Below are positions 15,421-24,419 of a stretch of 33,974 bases of DNA, one piece after another. Under the pieces are notes generated by a model that saw only the letters and a program-made list of their open reading frames with translations, did not search any database and was not told the DNA's origin. Every line of letters starts with the position of its first letter. The stretch's first letter is position 1. Source of the DNA: a bacterium (GTDB taxonomy: Bacteria > Bacillota > Clostridia > Oscillospirales > Oscillospiraceae); NCBI GenBank assembly GCA_004560375.1, contig SFVC01000024.1, positions 1 through 33,974 on the forward strand, given 5' to 3'. A program made the position numbers and the translations under genes.

Positions 15421-16917
15421 TCACAGTCCGTACAGCGCGCTGTACTTCTTCTCCAGGTAGTCCGCAAACACCGTGGGGTCAAAGGCGCCGCAGGCGTTTT
15501 TTACCACATCGGCGGGCTTCAGCAGGCCGCCGTATTGGTGCACCTTCTCCCGCAGCCACTCCGACACCCCGGACAGGTCGCCCCGGGACACAGGGCCCCA
15601 CACGTCGATGTCCGCCTCCATGTTCTTCAGCATCTGGGCGCCGTAGGCGCTGCCCAGCGCATAGGACGGGAAGTAGCCGAAGGCCCCGCCCGACCAGTGG
15701 CTGTCCTGGAGGCAGCCGCTGCGGTCGTCGGGCACATCCACCCCCAGGTACTCCTGATAAAGCCGGTTCCACGTCGCCGGCACATCCTTGACGGCCAGCG
15801 TGCCGCCAATCAGCTGCTTTTCGATCTCGTAGCGCACCATGATGTGCAGGCAGTAGGTCAGCTCGTCCGCCTCCGTGCGGATCAGGGAGGGCTGGGCCTT
15901 GTTGACGGCGCGGTAGAACTGCTCCACCGTCACGTCCGCCAGCTGCTCCGGGAAAAACTCCTTCATCTTGGGCAAAACGGCCTCGATAAAGGGCCTTGAG
16001 CGGCCGATGAGGTTCTCATAGAACCGGGACTGGCTCTCGTGGACGCCCATGGACACGCCCCCGGCCAGGCTGGTGTACTGCACCTCGTCGCAGATCCCCA
16101 GCTCGTACTTGGCGTGGCCCCCCTCGTGGATCACGGAGTACATGGAATTGCCTACATCGTTTTCAAAGTAGTGGGTGGTGATCCGCACGTCTTTGTTGTT
16201 GAAGTTCAGGGTGTAGGGGTGCTCCGTCTCGCCGATGGTGCAGTGGGCCCGATCCAGCCCCAGCACCTCCATCAGGTAGTCGGAGAACTTCCGCTGGGCC
16301 TCCACCGGGTAGTGCCGCCGCAGGAAGGAGTCGTCGGGCTGCTCCTTCTCCCCGATGGCGTGGATCAGGGGCACGATCCGCTCCCGGAGGGTGGCGAAGA
16401 AGCCGTCCAGGTAGGCCGTGTCCACCCCCCGCTCGTACTCGTTCAGCAGGGCGTCATAGGGGGCCTTGGAGGGGTCGTAGTACCCGGCAAACTTGATGTT
16501 GAACGCCACCAGCTTCTCCAGCACCGGGCGGAACAGCTCGAAGTCGTCCTGCTCCTTGGCCCGGTGCCACACGTCGCTGGCCTCGTTGGTGAGCATGGCG
16601 TACTCCATGTACTCGTCCGCCGGGATGCGGGTCAGCTGGGCGTAGGAGCGGCGCAGCTCCTCCACCTCCCGGAGGTGGAGCTTATCCAGCTCCTCCCTCT
16701 GCTCCCACAGAAAGTCCAGCAGCTCCCCGGTCTCAGGGGCGGAGAACAGCTTGTGCCGCTCCCCCGCCAACGCACCCAGGGCCACCCCCCGGCCCTCGGC
16801 AGTGTCCTTGGGGGCCACGGTGGTGCCGTCCAGGTACAGGGCGGAGTCCGCCGCGTAGTAGGCGTACAGCTTCTTTTCCAGCTCGGCCAATTTGGCCAGC
16901 GCCTCATTCCGTTCCAT
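15421..16917 (-). CDS. Carboxypeptidase Taq (M32 metallopeptidase)
   Basis: This is a zinc carboxypeptidase that removes C-terminal residues from peptides in the cytoplasm. The 498-residue length is normal for family M32. The catalytic HEGGH (264-268, HEXXH type) is followed by GVHESQSRFYEN, whose E294 is the third zinc ligand. The C-terminal half is helical, as expected. The ATG start has GAGGAG nine bases upstream. It lies upstream of the ywlG-like gene. Its genomic proximity to a peptide importer suggests peptide use, but they are separate transcripts, so that link is only an inference. No signal peptide is seen. Confidence 0.95.
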   Translation of the reverse strand: MERNEALAKLAELEKKLYAYYAADSALYLDGTTVAPKDTAEGRGVALGALAGERHKLFSAPETGELLDFLWEQREELDKLHLREVEELRRSYAQLTRIPADEYMEYAMLTNEASDVWHRAKEQDDFELFRPVLEKLVAFNIKFAGYYDPSKAPYDALLNEYERGVDTAYLDGFFATLRERIVPLIHAIGEKEQPDDSFLRRHYPVEAQRKFSDYLMEVLGLDRAHCTIGETEHPYTLNFNNKDVRITTHYFENDVGNSMYSVIHEGGHAKYELGICDEVQYTSLAGGVSMGVHESQSRFYENLIGRSRPFIEAVLPKMKEFFPEQLADVTVEQFYRAVNKAQPSLIRTEADELTYCLHIMVRYEIEKQLIGGTLAVKDVPATWNRLYQEYLGVDVPDDRSGCLQDSHWSGGAFGYFPSYALGSAYGAQMLKNMEADIDVWGPVSRGDLSGVSEWLREKVHQYGGLLKPADVVKNACGAFDPTVFADYLEKKYSALYGL

Positions 16918-16951
16918 GTCGTCTCCTCATTTCCTTCGTAATTCACAGGGC

Positions 16952-17263
16952 TCAGATTCGGTCGGGGCAGTCCCCGGTGAAGGACACGCCGCCCTCCCCC
17001 GCCAGCAGCCGGGCCAGGGCCCGTCCGTCCTCCGTCAGGCCCAGATCCTCAATGACCACCTCGCCCCGCCACAGGCCGGTGCGCCGCAGCCACAGCGCCG
17101 CCCGCACCGTCTGCTCCAGTCCCGCGCCGCTTCCCGACCCGCCGATCACCATCCGCCCCGGGCACTCCCCCGGCAGCAGCAGGGCCCCCAGCGCCAGCCA
17201 CCCCAGGCTCACCAGCCCGAAGGCCGCCAGCAGCACCGCGAGAAATTGCAGGATCTCCGTCAT
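16952..17263 (-). CDS. Small membrane-anchored protein, unrecognised
   Basis: This is a 103-residue protein with one hydrophobic segment near the N-terminus (about residues 4-30) and then a soluble domain containing MVIGGSGSGAGLEQTVRAAL and an acidic, Gly-rich tail. I do not recognise a family with confidence. The ATG at 17263 is preferred over one 21 bases upstream because AGGAGG lies eight bases before it and overlaps the upstream coding stretch. It sits between the COG2426-type gene and the carboxypeptidase gene on the same strand. The soluble part might lie on either side of the membrane. It is probably a real gene because of the strong ribosome site. Confidence 0.6.
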   Translation of the reverse strand: MTEILQFLAVLLAAFGLVSLGWLALGALLLPGECPGRMVIGGSGSGAGLEQTVRAALWLRRTGLWRGEVVIEDLGLTEDGRALARLLAGEGGVSFTGDCPDRI

Positions 17264-17331
17264 AAACGCCACCTCCTGGGCCATTCTATGGCCCGGAAGC
17301 CGGTTTTGTCACCGATTGCGGCAGATCCCCG

Positions 17332-17817
17332 TCAAATCAGGCTGACTATCCCGTAGGACAGGATGCTGATGGCCATGCCCGCGATCAGCACGCCCACGAT
17401 CACCGACGGGATGGCCTTCCGCAGGGGCATATCCAAAAACGCCGCCGCCAGGGAGCCCGTCCACGCCCCGGTGCCGGGCAGGGGGATGGCTACGAACAGC
17501 ATCAGGCCCAGGTATTTATACTTTGTCACCCGCTGTCCCTTGAGGTGGGCCTTGCGCTCCAGCTTGTCCACCAGGCTGTTGAGCCGGGGCATATGCCGCC
17601 GCATCCACTGGAAGATCCGGCGGATATAGACGATGATGAAGGGCACGGGGATCAGGTTGCCGATGACGGCGGCGATGAAAGCCGCCCACACCGGCAGCCC
17701 CGCCGCCACGCCGAAGGGGATCCCGCCCCGCAGCTCCACCACCGGGATCATAGACACCAGCATGGTGAGGGTGAACTCCCCCGCCATAGTGTCCGTCAGC
17801 CACTGCATCAATTCCAT
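17332..17817 (-). CDS. Small multi-drug export family membrane protein (COG2426 / PF06695)
   Basis: This is a 161-residue integral membrane protein with about four hydrophobic segments. Features typical of the family are SMIPVVELRGGIPFGVAAGL (21-40), the central FIIVYIRRIFQWMRR and the Pro/Gly-rich PLPGTGAWTGSLAA. The family name includes multidrug export, but experimental support is limited, so the substrate is unknown. It begins six bases after the uvrA stop codon on the same strand, so it probably shares the uvrA transcript. The length is normal for the family. Confidence 0.88.
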   Translation of the reverse strand: MELMQWLTDTMAGEFTLTMLVSMIPVVELRGGIPFGVAAGLPVWAAFIAAVIGNLIPVPFIIVYIRRIFQWMRRHMPRLNSLVDKLERKAHLKGQRVTKYKYLGLMLFVAIPLPGTGAWTGSLAAAFLDMPLRKAIPSVIVGVLIAGMAISILSYGIVSLI

Positions 17818-17823
17818 GGGAGA

Positions 17824-20658
17824 TCAACTCATTTCCAAAACAGGTTTCAGGTACTTGCCCGTGTAGCTCCCGGGGTGGCGGGCCACCTCCTCCGGCGTGC
17901 CCGTGCAGACGACGGTGCCGCCGCCGGAGCCCCCCTCCGGGCCCAGGTCGATGATATAGTCCGCCGTCTTGATCACGTCCAGGTTGTGCTCAATCACCAC
18001 CACCGTGTTCCCCTTGTCCACAAACTGCTGGAGCACGTCCACCAGCTGGTGAACGTCGGCGGTGTGCAGGCCGGTGGTGGGCTCGTCCAGGATATACACC
18101 GTGGAGCCGGTGGACTGCTTGGACAGCTCGGTGGCCAGCTTCACCCGCTGGGCCTCGCCGCCGGACAGGGTGGTGGAGGGCTGGCCCAGCTTCACGTAGC
18201 CCAGCCCCACGTCCTTGAGGGTCTTGACCCGGTTGTACAGCTTGGGCAGGTTCTCGAAGAAGGGCAGGGCCTCCTCCACCGTCATCTCCAGCACCTCGTG
18301 GATGTTCTTGCCCTTGTAGCGCACCTCCAGGGTCTCCCGGTTGTAGCGCTTGCCCTTGCACACCTCGCAGGGGACGTAGATATCCGGCAGGAAGTGCATC
18401 TCGATTTTCAGCAGGCCGTCGCCAGAGCAGGCCTCGCACCGCCCGCCCCGGACGTTGAAGGAGAACCGCCCCGGGCCGTAGCCCCGGGTTTTGGCGTCCT
18501 GGGTGGAGGCGAACAGCTCCCGGATGTCGTTGAACAGCCCGGTGTAGGTGGCGGGGTTGGAGCGGGGAGTGCGGCCGATGGGGGACTGGTCGATGGCGAT
18601 CACCTTGTCCAAAAACTCGATGCCCTCCATGCCGTCGTGCTTGCCGGGGCGGGCCTTGGTGCGGTTCAGCTCCGCCCCCAGCCGCTTGTACAAAATCTCA
18701 TTCACCAGGGACGACTTGCCCGACCCGGACACTCCGGTGACGGCGATGAAGGTCCCCAGGGGGAAGCTCACGTCGATGTGGCGCAGGTTGTTCTCCGCCG
18801 CGCCCCGCACCGTGAGGGTGTGGCCGTTGCCCTTCCGGCGCTCCGCCGGCACAGGCACCTTCTTCCGCCCCGCCAGGTAGTCGCCGGTGATGGAGCCGGG
18901 GGTGTCCATCACCTCCTGGGCGGTGCCGCAGGCCACCACCTGCCCGCCGTGGACCCCCGCGCCGGGGCCGATGTCCACGATGTAGTCCGCCGCCCGCATG
19001 GTGTCCTCATCGTGCTCCACCACAATCAGAGTATTCCCCAGATCCCGCAGATGCTTCAACGTGCCCAGCAGCAGATCATTGTCCCGCTGGTGCAGGCCGA
19101 TGGAGGGCTCGTCCAGGATATACAGTACCCCCATCAGGGAGGATCCGATCTGGGTGGCCAGCCGGATGCGCTGGCTCTCGCCGCCGGACAGGGTGCCCGC
19201 CTGCCGGGTGAGGGTCAGGTACTGCAGGCCCACCGACTGCAGGAAGCCCAGCCGGGCTCGGATCTCCTTCAAGATCTGGTCGGCGATCATGGCCTGGGTA
19301 TCCGTGAGGGTGATGGTGTCCAGGAATGCCAGCGCCTCGTCCACCGGCTTCTCGCAGAACTGGTGGATGGAGCTCCCCCCCACGGTGACCGCCAGCGCCT
19401 CCCGCTTCAGCCGCCTGCCCTGGCAGGTGGGGCAGGGGCACTCGCTCATGCACTCCTCAATCTCCCGCTTCATGGCGTCGGACTGGGTCTCCCGGTAGCG
19501 GCGCTCCAGGTTGTTCACAATGCCCTCGAAGGGCTGGTACAGGGTGCCCTTGCCTCTTGGCTGGTCGTAGTTCAGGGTGAGTTTCTCCCCCTTGGTGCCG
19601 TAGAGGATCACGTCCATCACCTCGTCCGACAGCTTCTCCACCGGATCGGTGAGCTTGAAGCGGTACTTCTTGGCCAGTGCGTCGAAGTACATCCGGGAGA
19701 TGCCGTCGGATTTGATGTGGTTCCAGCCGGAGGCGGTGATGGCCCCCTCCAAAATGGACAGGGAGCGGTTGGGGATGATGCGGTCTGGGTCGATCTTCAT
19801 CTGGCTGCCCAGGCCGGTGCAGGTGGGGCAGGCCCCGTAGGGGTTGTTGAAGGAGAACATCCGGGGGGTGAGCTCCTCAATGGACACGCCGCAGTCCTCG
19901 CAGGCGTAGTTCTGGGAGAACAGGATATCCCGTTCCTCTTCCCCCAGCACGTTGATGATGACGATGCCGCCGGACAGGTTGGAGGCGGTCTCCACGCTGT
20001 CGGTGAGCCGCCGGGCCACGTCCTCCCGGATCACCAGCCGATCCACCACGATCTCAATGGAGTGCTTCTTGTTCTTGTCCAGCTTGATCTCCTCGGTGAG
20101 GTCGTACAGCGAGCCATCCGCCCGCACCCGGACGTATCCGGATTTGCGCGCGTCCTCAAACACCTTGTTGTGCTCGCCCTTTTTCCCCCGGATCACCGGG
20201 GCCAATACCTGGATCCGGGTGGCCTCGGGGAGGGTGAGCACCTGGTCGATGATCTGGTCGATGGTCTGCTGGCGTATCTCCTTGCCGCAGATGGGGCAGT
20301 GGGGGGTGCCGACGCGGGCCCACAGCAGGCGCAGGTAGTCGTAGATCTCCGTCACCGTGCCCACGGTGGAGCGGGGGTTTTTGGAGGTGGTTTTCTGGTC
20401 GATGGAGATGGCAGGGGACAGCCCCTCGATGTAGTCCACGTCGGGCTTCTCCATCTGGCCCAGGAACATCCGGGCGTAGGAGGACAGGGATTCCACATAC
20501 CGCCGCTGTCCCTCGGCGTACAGCGTCTCAAAGGCCAGGGAGGATTTGCCCGAGCCGGACAGGCCGGTGAGCACCACCAGCTTGTCCCGGGGAATGGTGA
20601 CGTCGATGTTTTTCAGGTTGTTTTCTCGCGCGCCTTTGATGACGATCTTATCCTGCAT
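17824..20658 (-). CDS. uvrA: Excinuclease ABC subunit A (UvrA)
   Basis: This is the damage-recognition ATPase of nucleotide excision repair; it loads UvrB on lesions. The 944-residue length is standard. It contains two ABC ATPase modules: the first Walker A is GLSGSGKS (32-39) and the second GVSGSGKSS in the C-terminal half, each followed by an LSGGE signature. Zinc-binding CxxC pairs are present in CPICGKE, CEDCG and, in the C-terminal module, CEACSGDG and CEVCKGK. The ATG follows GAGGAGAAC. A promoter whose spacer has a LexA-like box precedes it. uvrB lies 1.8 kb further upstream on the same strand with its own promoter, so the two are near but separately controlled. Confidence 0.98.
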   Translation of the reverse strand: MQDKIVIKGARENNLKNIDVTIPRDKLVVLTGLSGSGKSSLAFETLYAEGQRRYVESLSSYARMFLGQMEKPDVDYIEGLSPAISIDQKTTSKNPRSTVGTVTEIYDYLRLLWARVGTPHCPICGKEIRQQTIDQIIDQVLTLPEATRIQVLAPVIRGKKGEHNKVFEDARKSGYVRVRADGSLYDLTEEIKLDKNKKHSIEIVVDRLVIREDVARRLTDSVETASNLSGGIVIINVLGEEERDILFSQNYACEDCGVSIEELTPRMFSFNNPYGACPTCTGLGSQMKIDPDRIIPNRSLSILEGAITASGWNHIKSDGISRMYFDALAKKYRFKLTDPVEKLSDEVMDVILYGTKGEKLTLNYDQPRGKGTLYQPFEGIVNNLERRYRETQSDAMKREIEECMSECPCPTCQGRRLKREALAVTVGGSSIHQFCEKPVDEALAFLDTITLTDTQAMIADQILKEIRARLGFLQSVGLQYLTLTRQAGTLSGGESQRIRLATQIGSSLMGVLYILDEPSIGLHQRDNDLLLGTLKHLRDLGNTLIVVEHDEDTMRAADYIVDIGPGAGVHGGQVVACGTAQEVMDTPGSITGDYLAGRKKVPVPAERRKGNGHTLTVRGAAENNLRHIDVSFPLGTFIAVTGVSGSGKSSLVNEILYKRLGAELNRTKARPGKHDGMEGIEFLDKVIAIDQSPIGRTPRSNPATYTGLFNDIRELFASTQDAKTRGYGPGRFSFNVRGGRCEACSGDGLLKIEMHFLPDIYVPCEVCKGKRYNRETLEVRYKGKNIHEVLEMTVEEALPFFENLPKLYNRVKTLKDVGLGYVKLGQPSTTLSGGEAQRVKLATELSKQSTGSTVYILDEPTTGLHTADVHQLVDVLQQFVDKGNTVVVIEHNLDVIKTADYIIDLGPEGGSGGGTVVCTGTPEEVARHPGSYTGKYLKPVLEMS

Positions 20659-20700
20659 GGGTGTTCTCCTCGGTTTTCTTCAAATTTGGGCCCGCACATA

Positions 20701-20729
20701 AGGATAATGAAACATATTTTTAATGTCAA
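20701..20729 (-). promoter_or_regulatory. uvrA promoter with degenerate LexA box
   Basis: On the minus strand TTGACA (20729-20724), a 17-base spacer and TATCCT (20706-20701) form a promoter that overlaps the end of the upstream gene. The spacer (20722-20709) contains AAAAATATGTTTC. By hand it matches 10 of 14 positions of the Gram-positive LexA box, with one half-site (ATATGTTT) intact. Confidence 0.65.
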
Positions 20730-21139
20730 GCCCCAGTTTTGCCGGATTCTTGGGGAATTTCGCTGGGCAGAGGAGGACGGGCGTGCCGCACCAGGTCGGG
20801 CCGCACCGCGCCGTATTTCCGGAAGTTCTCCCGGCCCTGCCGCAGGGTCATGCCGCCGTTCTCGTCGCTGGGGTCGTCCTCGCCGGGGTCGAACACGTCG
20901 TTCTCCCAGAAGCACACAGGGCAGATTCCCGCGACAGCGGCTTCTATGGGAATGTGGAACGTGAGAAACCCGCAGCAGGGGCAGGGATAGATCCCGGCGG
21001 ATTCCTCCGGCTCAGGCTCCGGCGCGGGCATGGAGGCCGGCTCCTCCGGCTGACGCGCCCCGTCTATTAGGATGAAGTGGTCGTTGTGGGCCTCGGGGAG
21101 ATACAGGAACTTTTCCCGCCTTTTCCTCTGATCATCCAC
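20726..21139 (-). CDS. CPCC-type cysteine-rich protein
   Basis: This 137-residue protein contains CPCCGFLTF followed about 16 residues later by CPVCFWENDVFDPGEDDPSD and a GGMTLRQGRENFRKYG segment. This is the pattern of the Cys-rich CPCC family (PF14206), whose CxxC pairs suggest metal binding. Function is unknown. An upstream extension of the frame is possible, but I chose GTG at 21139 because AAGGAG lies ten bases before it and the extension would lie inside the upstream gene. It overlaps the end of the YjbR-like gene by eight bases, so the two are likely translated together. Members are often found in small contact-dependent toxin or immunity clusters; nothing here supports that role. Confidence 0.75.
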   Translation of the reverse strand: MDDQRKRREKFLYLPEAHNDHFILIDGARQPEEPASMPAPEPEPEESAGIYPCPCCGFLTFHIPIEAAVAGICPVCFWENDVFDPGEDDPSDENGGMTLRQGRENFRKYGAVRPDLVRHARPPLPSEIPQESGKTGA

Positions 21140-21515
21140 CGCCCGCCAGCTCCTTCTGCACATACTTGGGCAGCTTGGACACCACCAGCTCATAGGACAT
21201 ATCGCACAGATCCTTCAGCACCCCGTCGGGCAGTTCCCCGTCCAGCAGGGCGGCGATCCACAGCTTCTTGTCGCAGTAGAAGCCGGGGAGTATGTCCGGG
21301 TACTGCGCCCGGAACGCCTCGGCCAGCCGGGGGTCGCACTTGAGGTTCACCAGATCGTGATCGTTATACCGCTCGTCCTTCATGCCCCGGGGGGAACACA
21401 CGGCGGCAAACAGCTTGCCCCGCACCATGTAGCGGTGCCAGCCCCACTCCAGCTTATAGTCCTTTTCCGCCCCGGGCTTGTCCAGCAGGTATTCGTCCAG
21501 CCATTCATATTTCAC
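21132..21515 (-). CDS. YjbR/MmcQ family protein
   Basis: This 127-residue protein has the CyaY-like fold signature of the YjbR/MmcQ family: a WGWHRYMVRGKLFAAVCSPR strand region, an NLKCDPRLAEAFRAQYPDI helix and a GFYCDKKLWIAALLDGELP motif (about 78-96). Some members bind DNA, but the cellular role is not defined. The GTG start has GGGGAG seven bases upstream. It lies 18 bases after the YbaK-like gene and overlaps the CPCC gene, so it belongs to the uvrB-downstream run of genes. Confidence 0.85.
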   Translation of the reverse strand: MKYEWLDEYLLDKPGAEKDYKLEWGWHRYMVRGKLFAAVCSPRGMKDERYNDHDLVNLKCDPRLAEAFRAQYPDILPGFYCDKKLWIAALLDGELPDGVLKDLCDMSYELVVSKLPKYVQKELAGGG

Positions 21516-21533
21516 AGGTTTTCTCCCCTTCCC

Positions 21534-22025
21534 TCAGCCCTCCGCCGTCACGTCCGCCGTGGACGCGCCCACCAGCCCGATGAGATCGGCGGGGCATACC
21601 TCCACCTGGAAGCCCACCTTCCCCGCCGACACGCAGATGGTCTCCTGCTCCAGGCAGCTCTGGTGGAACACCGTGGGGAAGCGCTTCTTCATCCCCACCG
21701 GCGAGCAGCCCCCGTGGACGTACCCCGTCAGGGGCAGCAGCTCCTTGGCGGGCAGCATGGCGATGGACTTTTCCCCCACGGCCCTGGCCGCCTTTTTCAG
21801 ATCCAGCGCGGCCTCCACCGGGATGTCGAACACGTAGTACCCGCCGGAGGCGCCTTTCGCCACCAGCGTCTTGAACACCGCCAACCGATCCTGGCCCAGC
21901 AGCTTCGCCACGCTCACCCCGTCGGGGGCGGCGTCCCCCACCGGGTAGGCGTGGGGGGTGTAGGGGATCTTTTTCTGATCCAGCACCCGCATAACGTTGG
22001 TTTTTTCCTCTTTTGACTTGGACAT
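21534..22025 (-). CDS. ybaK: Cys-tRNA(Pro)/aminoacyl-tRNA deacylase (YbaK/EbsC)
   Basis: This trans-editing enzyme hydrolyses mischarged tRNA, typically Cys-tRNA(Pro). The 163-residue protein has the YbaK fold: VFKTLVAKG with the conserved lysine near residue 53, a central MLPAKELLPLTGYVHGGCSP containing the GGCSP substrate loop, and a C-terminal ADLIGLVGA. I chose ATG at 22025 with GGGAG seven bases upstream; the frame extends 15 codons further but overlaps the preceding gene. It follows the unrecognised gene by four bases and is probably in the uvrB operon. Confidence 0.9.
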   Translation of the reverse strand: MSKSKEEKTNVMRVLDQKKIPYTPHAYPVGDAAPDGVSVAKLLGQDRLAVFKTLVAKGASGGYYVFDIPVEAALDLKKAARAVGEKSIAMLPAKELLPLTGYVHGGCSPVGMKKRFPTVFHQSCLEQETICVSAGKVGFQVEVCPADLIGLVGASTADVTAEG

Positions 22026-22029
22026 GGTA

Positions 22030-22419
22030 TCACTCCCAAACCGCACAGGCAATGTGTGGCGTTCCTCCATCTACAAGGATGGTAAAATGGTTCACCCCGT
22101 ACTCTGTCACAGGCTCACCGCCACGAACATAGTGTTTTTCATACCCGCTGTGAACAAGATATACGCCGTTCTGTTCTGTCCACTCCAGAGAGATATGACG
22201 CTCGGTGAAGCCCTCTGCAAACAGCTCGGGATAATCCCGTACCACCGTCTCAAATTCTTGGATATGCTCATCCGCCGTCTTAGAAATATACCCGGCATCC
22301 GCCCTTTCCAACAGCAGTGCATCCGGGCGGAACAGTACTCTAAACCGCTCTGCCGGAAAGGGTTCCCCCGGCCCAAAGGAGATGGTCTGATAAAATTGTG
22401 TCAGAAATTCGTCCAGCAT
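22030..22419 (-). CDS. Unrecognised protein, possibly NTF2/SnoaL-like
   Basis: This is a 129-residue soluble protein with alternating short helices and beta-strand-like stretches, for example RHISLEWTEQNGVYLVHSGY and NHFTILVDGG. The length and pattern are compatible with a nuclear-transport-factor-2-like fold, but I cannot identify a family. Its ATG directly follows the uvrB stop (TAAATG), so it is almost certainly translated after uvrB. Its DNA is less GC-rich than the flanking genes, which may indicate more recent acquisition. The coding call rests on tight operon packing and absence of stops. Confidence 0.65.
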   Translation of the reverse strand: MLDEFLTQFYQTISFGPGEPFPAERFRVLFRPDALLLERADAGYISKTADEHIQEFETVVRDYPELFAEGFTERHISLEWTEQNGVYLVHSGYEKHYVRGGEPVTEYGVNHFTILVDGGTPHIACAVWE

Positions 22420-24390
22420 TTATTTCCCGTTTCCCCTTAATTTAATGATTTGGTCTCTCAGCGCGGCGGCGACTTCAAATTCAAGCATCTTCGCCGCCTC
22501 CTTCATCTGCTTCTCCAGCCCGGCGATGGCCTCCATCCGCTGGAGCTTGGTCATCTGGGACAGCTCTTTGTCGTTGTAGTCCGGCTTCTCCTCGGCGGAC
22601 AGGGCCATCAGCTCCCGCACCGCCTTCTTCACCGTCCGGGGCACGATGCCGTGGGCCTTATTGAACGCGTCCTGTTTCTCCCGGCGGCGCTCCGTCTCGT
22701 CGATGGCCCGGCGCATGGAGGGGGTGATGGTGTCGGCGTACAGCACCACCACGCCGTCGGCGTTCCGGGCCGCCCGGCCGATGGTCTGGATCAGGGAGGT
22801 CTCCGAGCGCAGGAAGCCCTCTTTGTCCGCGTCCAGGATGGCCACCAGGGACACCTCCGGCAGATCCAGCCCCTCCCGCAGCAGGTTGATGCCCACCAGC
22901 ACGTCGAACTCGCCCAGGCGCAGATCCCGGATGATCTCCATCCGCTCGATGGTGTCGATGTCGTGGTGCATATACCGCACCCGGATGCCCGCCGTTTTCA
23001 GGTAGTCCGTCAGGCTCTCCGCCATCTTTTTGGTCAGCGTGGTCACCAGCACCCGCTCGTCCCGGGCCGTCCGCTCCTGGATCTCCCCGATGAGGTCGTC
23101 GATCTGCCCCTCCACCGGGCGCACCTCCACCCGGGGATCCAGCAGGCCAGTGGGCCGGATCACCTGCTCCACGATCTGGCCGGAGCGCTCCCGCTCGTAC
23201 TCGCCGGGGGTGGCGGACACGTACACCACCTGGTTGAGCCGCTTCTCGAACTCTTCGAACTTCAGCGGCCGGTTGTCGAAGGCGCAGGGCAGGCGGAAGC
23301 CGTACTCCACCAGGGTGGTTTTCCGGGCCCGGTCGCCGTTGAACATGGCCCGCACCTGGGGCAGGGTGGCGTGGCTCTCGTCGATGAACAGCACGAAGTC
23401 CTTGGGAAAATAGTCCAGCAGGGTGTGGGGGGGCGAGCCCACCGGCCGGCCCTCAATCACCCGGGAGTAGTTCTCAATGCCGGAGCAGTAGCCCAGCTCC
23501 TGCATCATCTCGATGTCGTACATGGTGCGCTGCTTGATGCGCTGGGCCTCGATGAGCTTGTTTTCCTTCTCGAAGAAGGCCACCCGCTCCTCCATCTCCT
23601 TGTAGATGTCCTGGATGGCGGCGTCCATCTTCTCCTTGGGGGTGACGTAGTGGGTGGCGGGCCAGATGGGGATGTTCTGGAGCCGCCGGATGGGCGTTCC
23701 CGTCACCACGTTGATCTCGCTGAGCCGGTCGATCTCGTCCCCGAAGAACTCCACCCGGATGGCGGTGTCCTTCCAGTAGGCGGGCCAGATCTCCACCGTG
23801 TCCCCGCGAACACGGAACATATTCCGCTCAAAGGCAATGTCGTTGCGCTCGTAGCGGATGGCCACCAGCTTTTTCAGCAGATCCTCGATCCTGATGACCG
23901 TCCCCACCCGCAGGGCCACCATCATCTTGGCGAAGTCCTCCGGCTCGCCCAGGCCGTAGATACAGGACACGGAGGACACCACGATCACGTCCCGTCGCTC
24001 CAGCAGGGAGGCGGTGGCGGACAGCCGCAGCCGGTCGATCTCCTCGTTCACCGACGAGTCCTTTTCAATAAAGGTATCGGTGTGGGGGATATAGGCCTCC
24101 GGCTGGTAGTAGTCGTAGTAGGACACGAAATACTCCACCGCGTTGTGGGGGAAGAACTCCTTGAACTCGGCGCACAGCTGGGCGGCCAGGGTCTTGTTGT
24201 GGGCCAGCACCAGGGTGGGCCGCTGGACGGACTCAATGACCTTGGCCATGGTGTAGGTCTTGCCCGAGCCGGTGACGCCCAGCAGGGTCTGCTCGTCCAG
24301 GCCGTTCTCAATGCCCGCCGCCAGGGCGGCGATGGCCTCCGGCTGGTCGCCGCTGGGGGTGTACTCGGACACCACTTCAAACTTCGGCAT
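22420..24390 (-). CDS. uvrB: Excinuclease ABC subunit B (UvrB)
   Basis: This is the damage-verifying helicase-like subunit of nucleotide excision repair. The 656-residue protein is standard: Walker A GVTGSGKT (38-45), the beta-hairpin region beginning YFVSYYDYYQPEAY near residue 92, the DESH box in FIDESHAT, helicase motifs V/VI in GINLLREGLDLPEV and QTIGRAARN, and a C-terminal UVR motif (about 615-650) that binds UvrC or UvrA. The ATG has a GGAGGG site. An SOS-type promoter precedes it. Four small genes follow on the same strand without a clear terminator. Confidence 0.98.
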   Translation of the reverse strand: MPKFEVVSEYTPSGDQPEAIAALAAGIENGLDEQTLLGVTGSGKTYTMAKVIESVQRPTLVLAHNKTLAAQLCAEFKEFFPHNAVEYFVSYYDYYQPEAYIPHTDTFIEKDSSVNEEIDRLRLSATASLLERRDVIVVSSVSCIYGLGEPEDFAKMMVALRVGTVIRIEDLLKKLVAIRYERNDIAFERNMFRVRGDTVEIWPAYWKDTAIRVEFFGDEIDRLSEINVVTGTPIRRLQNIPIWPATHYVTPKEKMDAAIQDIYKEMEERVAFFEKENKLIEAQRIKQRTMYDIEMMQELGYCSGIENYSRVIEGRPVGSPPHTLLDYFPKDFVLFIDESHATLPQVRAMFNGDRARKTTLVEYGFRLPCAFDNRPLKFEEFEKRLNQVVYVSATPGEYERERSGQIVEQVIRPTGLLDPRVEVRPVEGQIDDLIGEIQERTARDERVLVTTLTKKMAESLTDYLKTAGIRVRYMHHDIDTIERMEIIRDLRLGEFDVLVGINLLREGLDLPEVSLVAILDADKEGFLRSETSLIQTIGRAARNADGVVVLYADTITPSMRRAIDETERRREKQDAFNKAHGIVPRTVKKAVRELMALSAEEKPDYNDKELSQMTKLQRMEAIAGLEKQMKEAAKMLEFEVAAALRDQIIKLRGNGK

Positions 24391-24419
24391 AACGGCCCCT
24401 CCCTCAACTGTGTGTTCTC

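Noticed and set aside
17545..20964. Very long open frame (over 1100 codons) on the plus strand
   Set aside because: It runs antisense to uvrA. The frame is open because of the GC-rich codon pattern of uvrA; its sequence is low-complexity, rich in G, H, Q and V, with no recognised motif.
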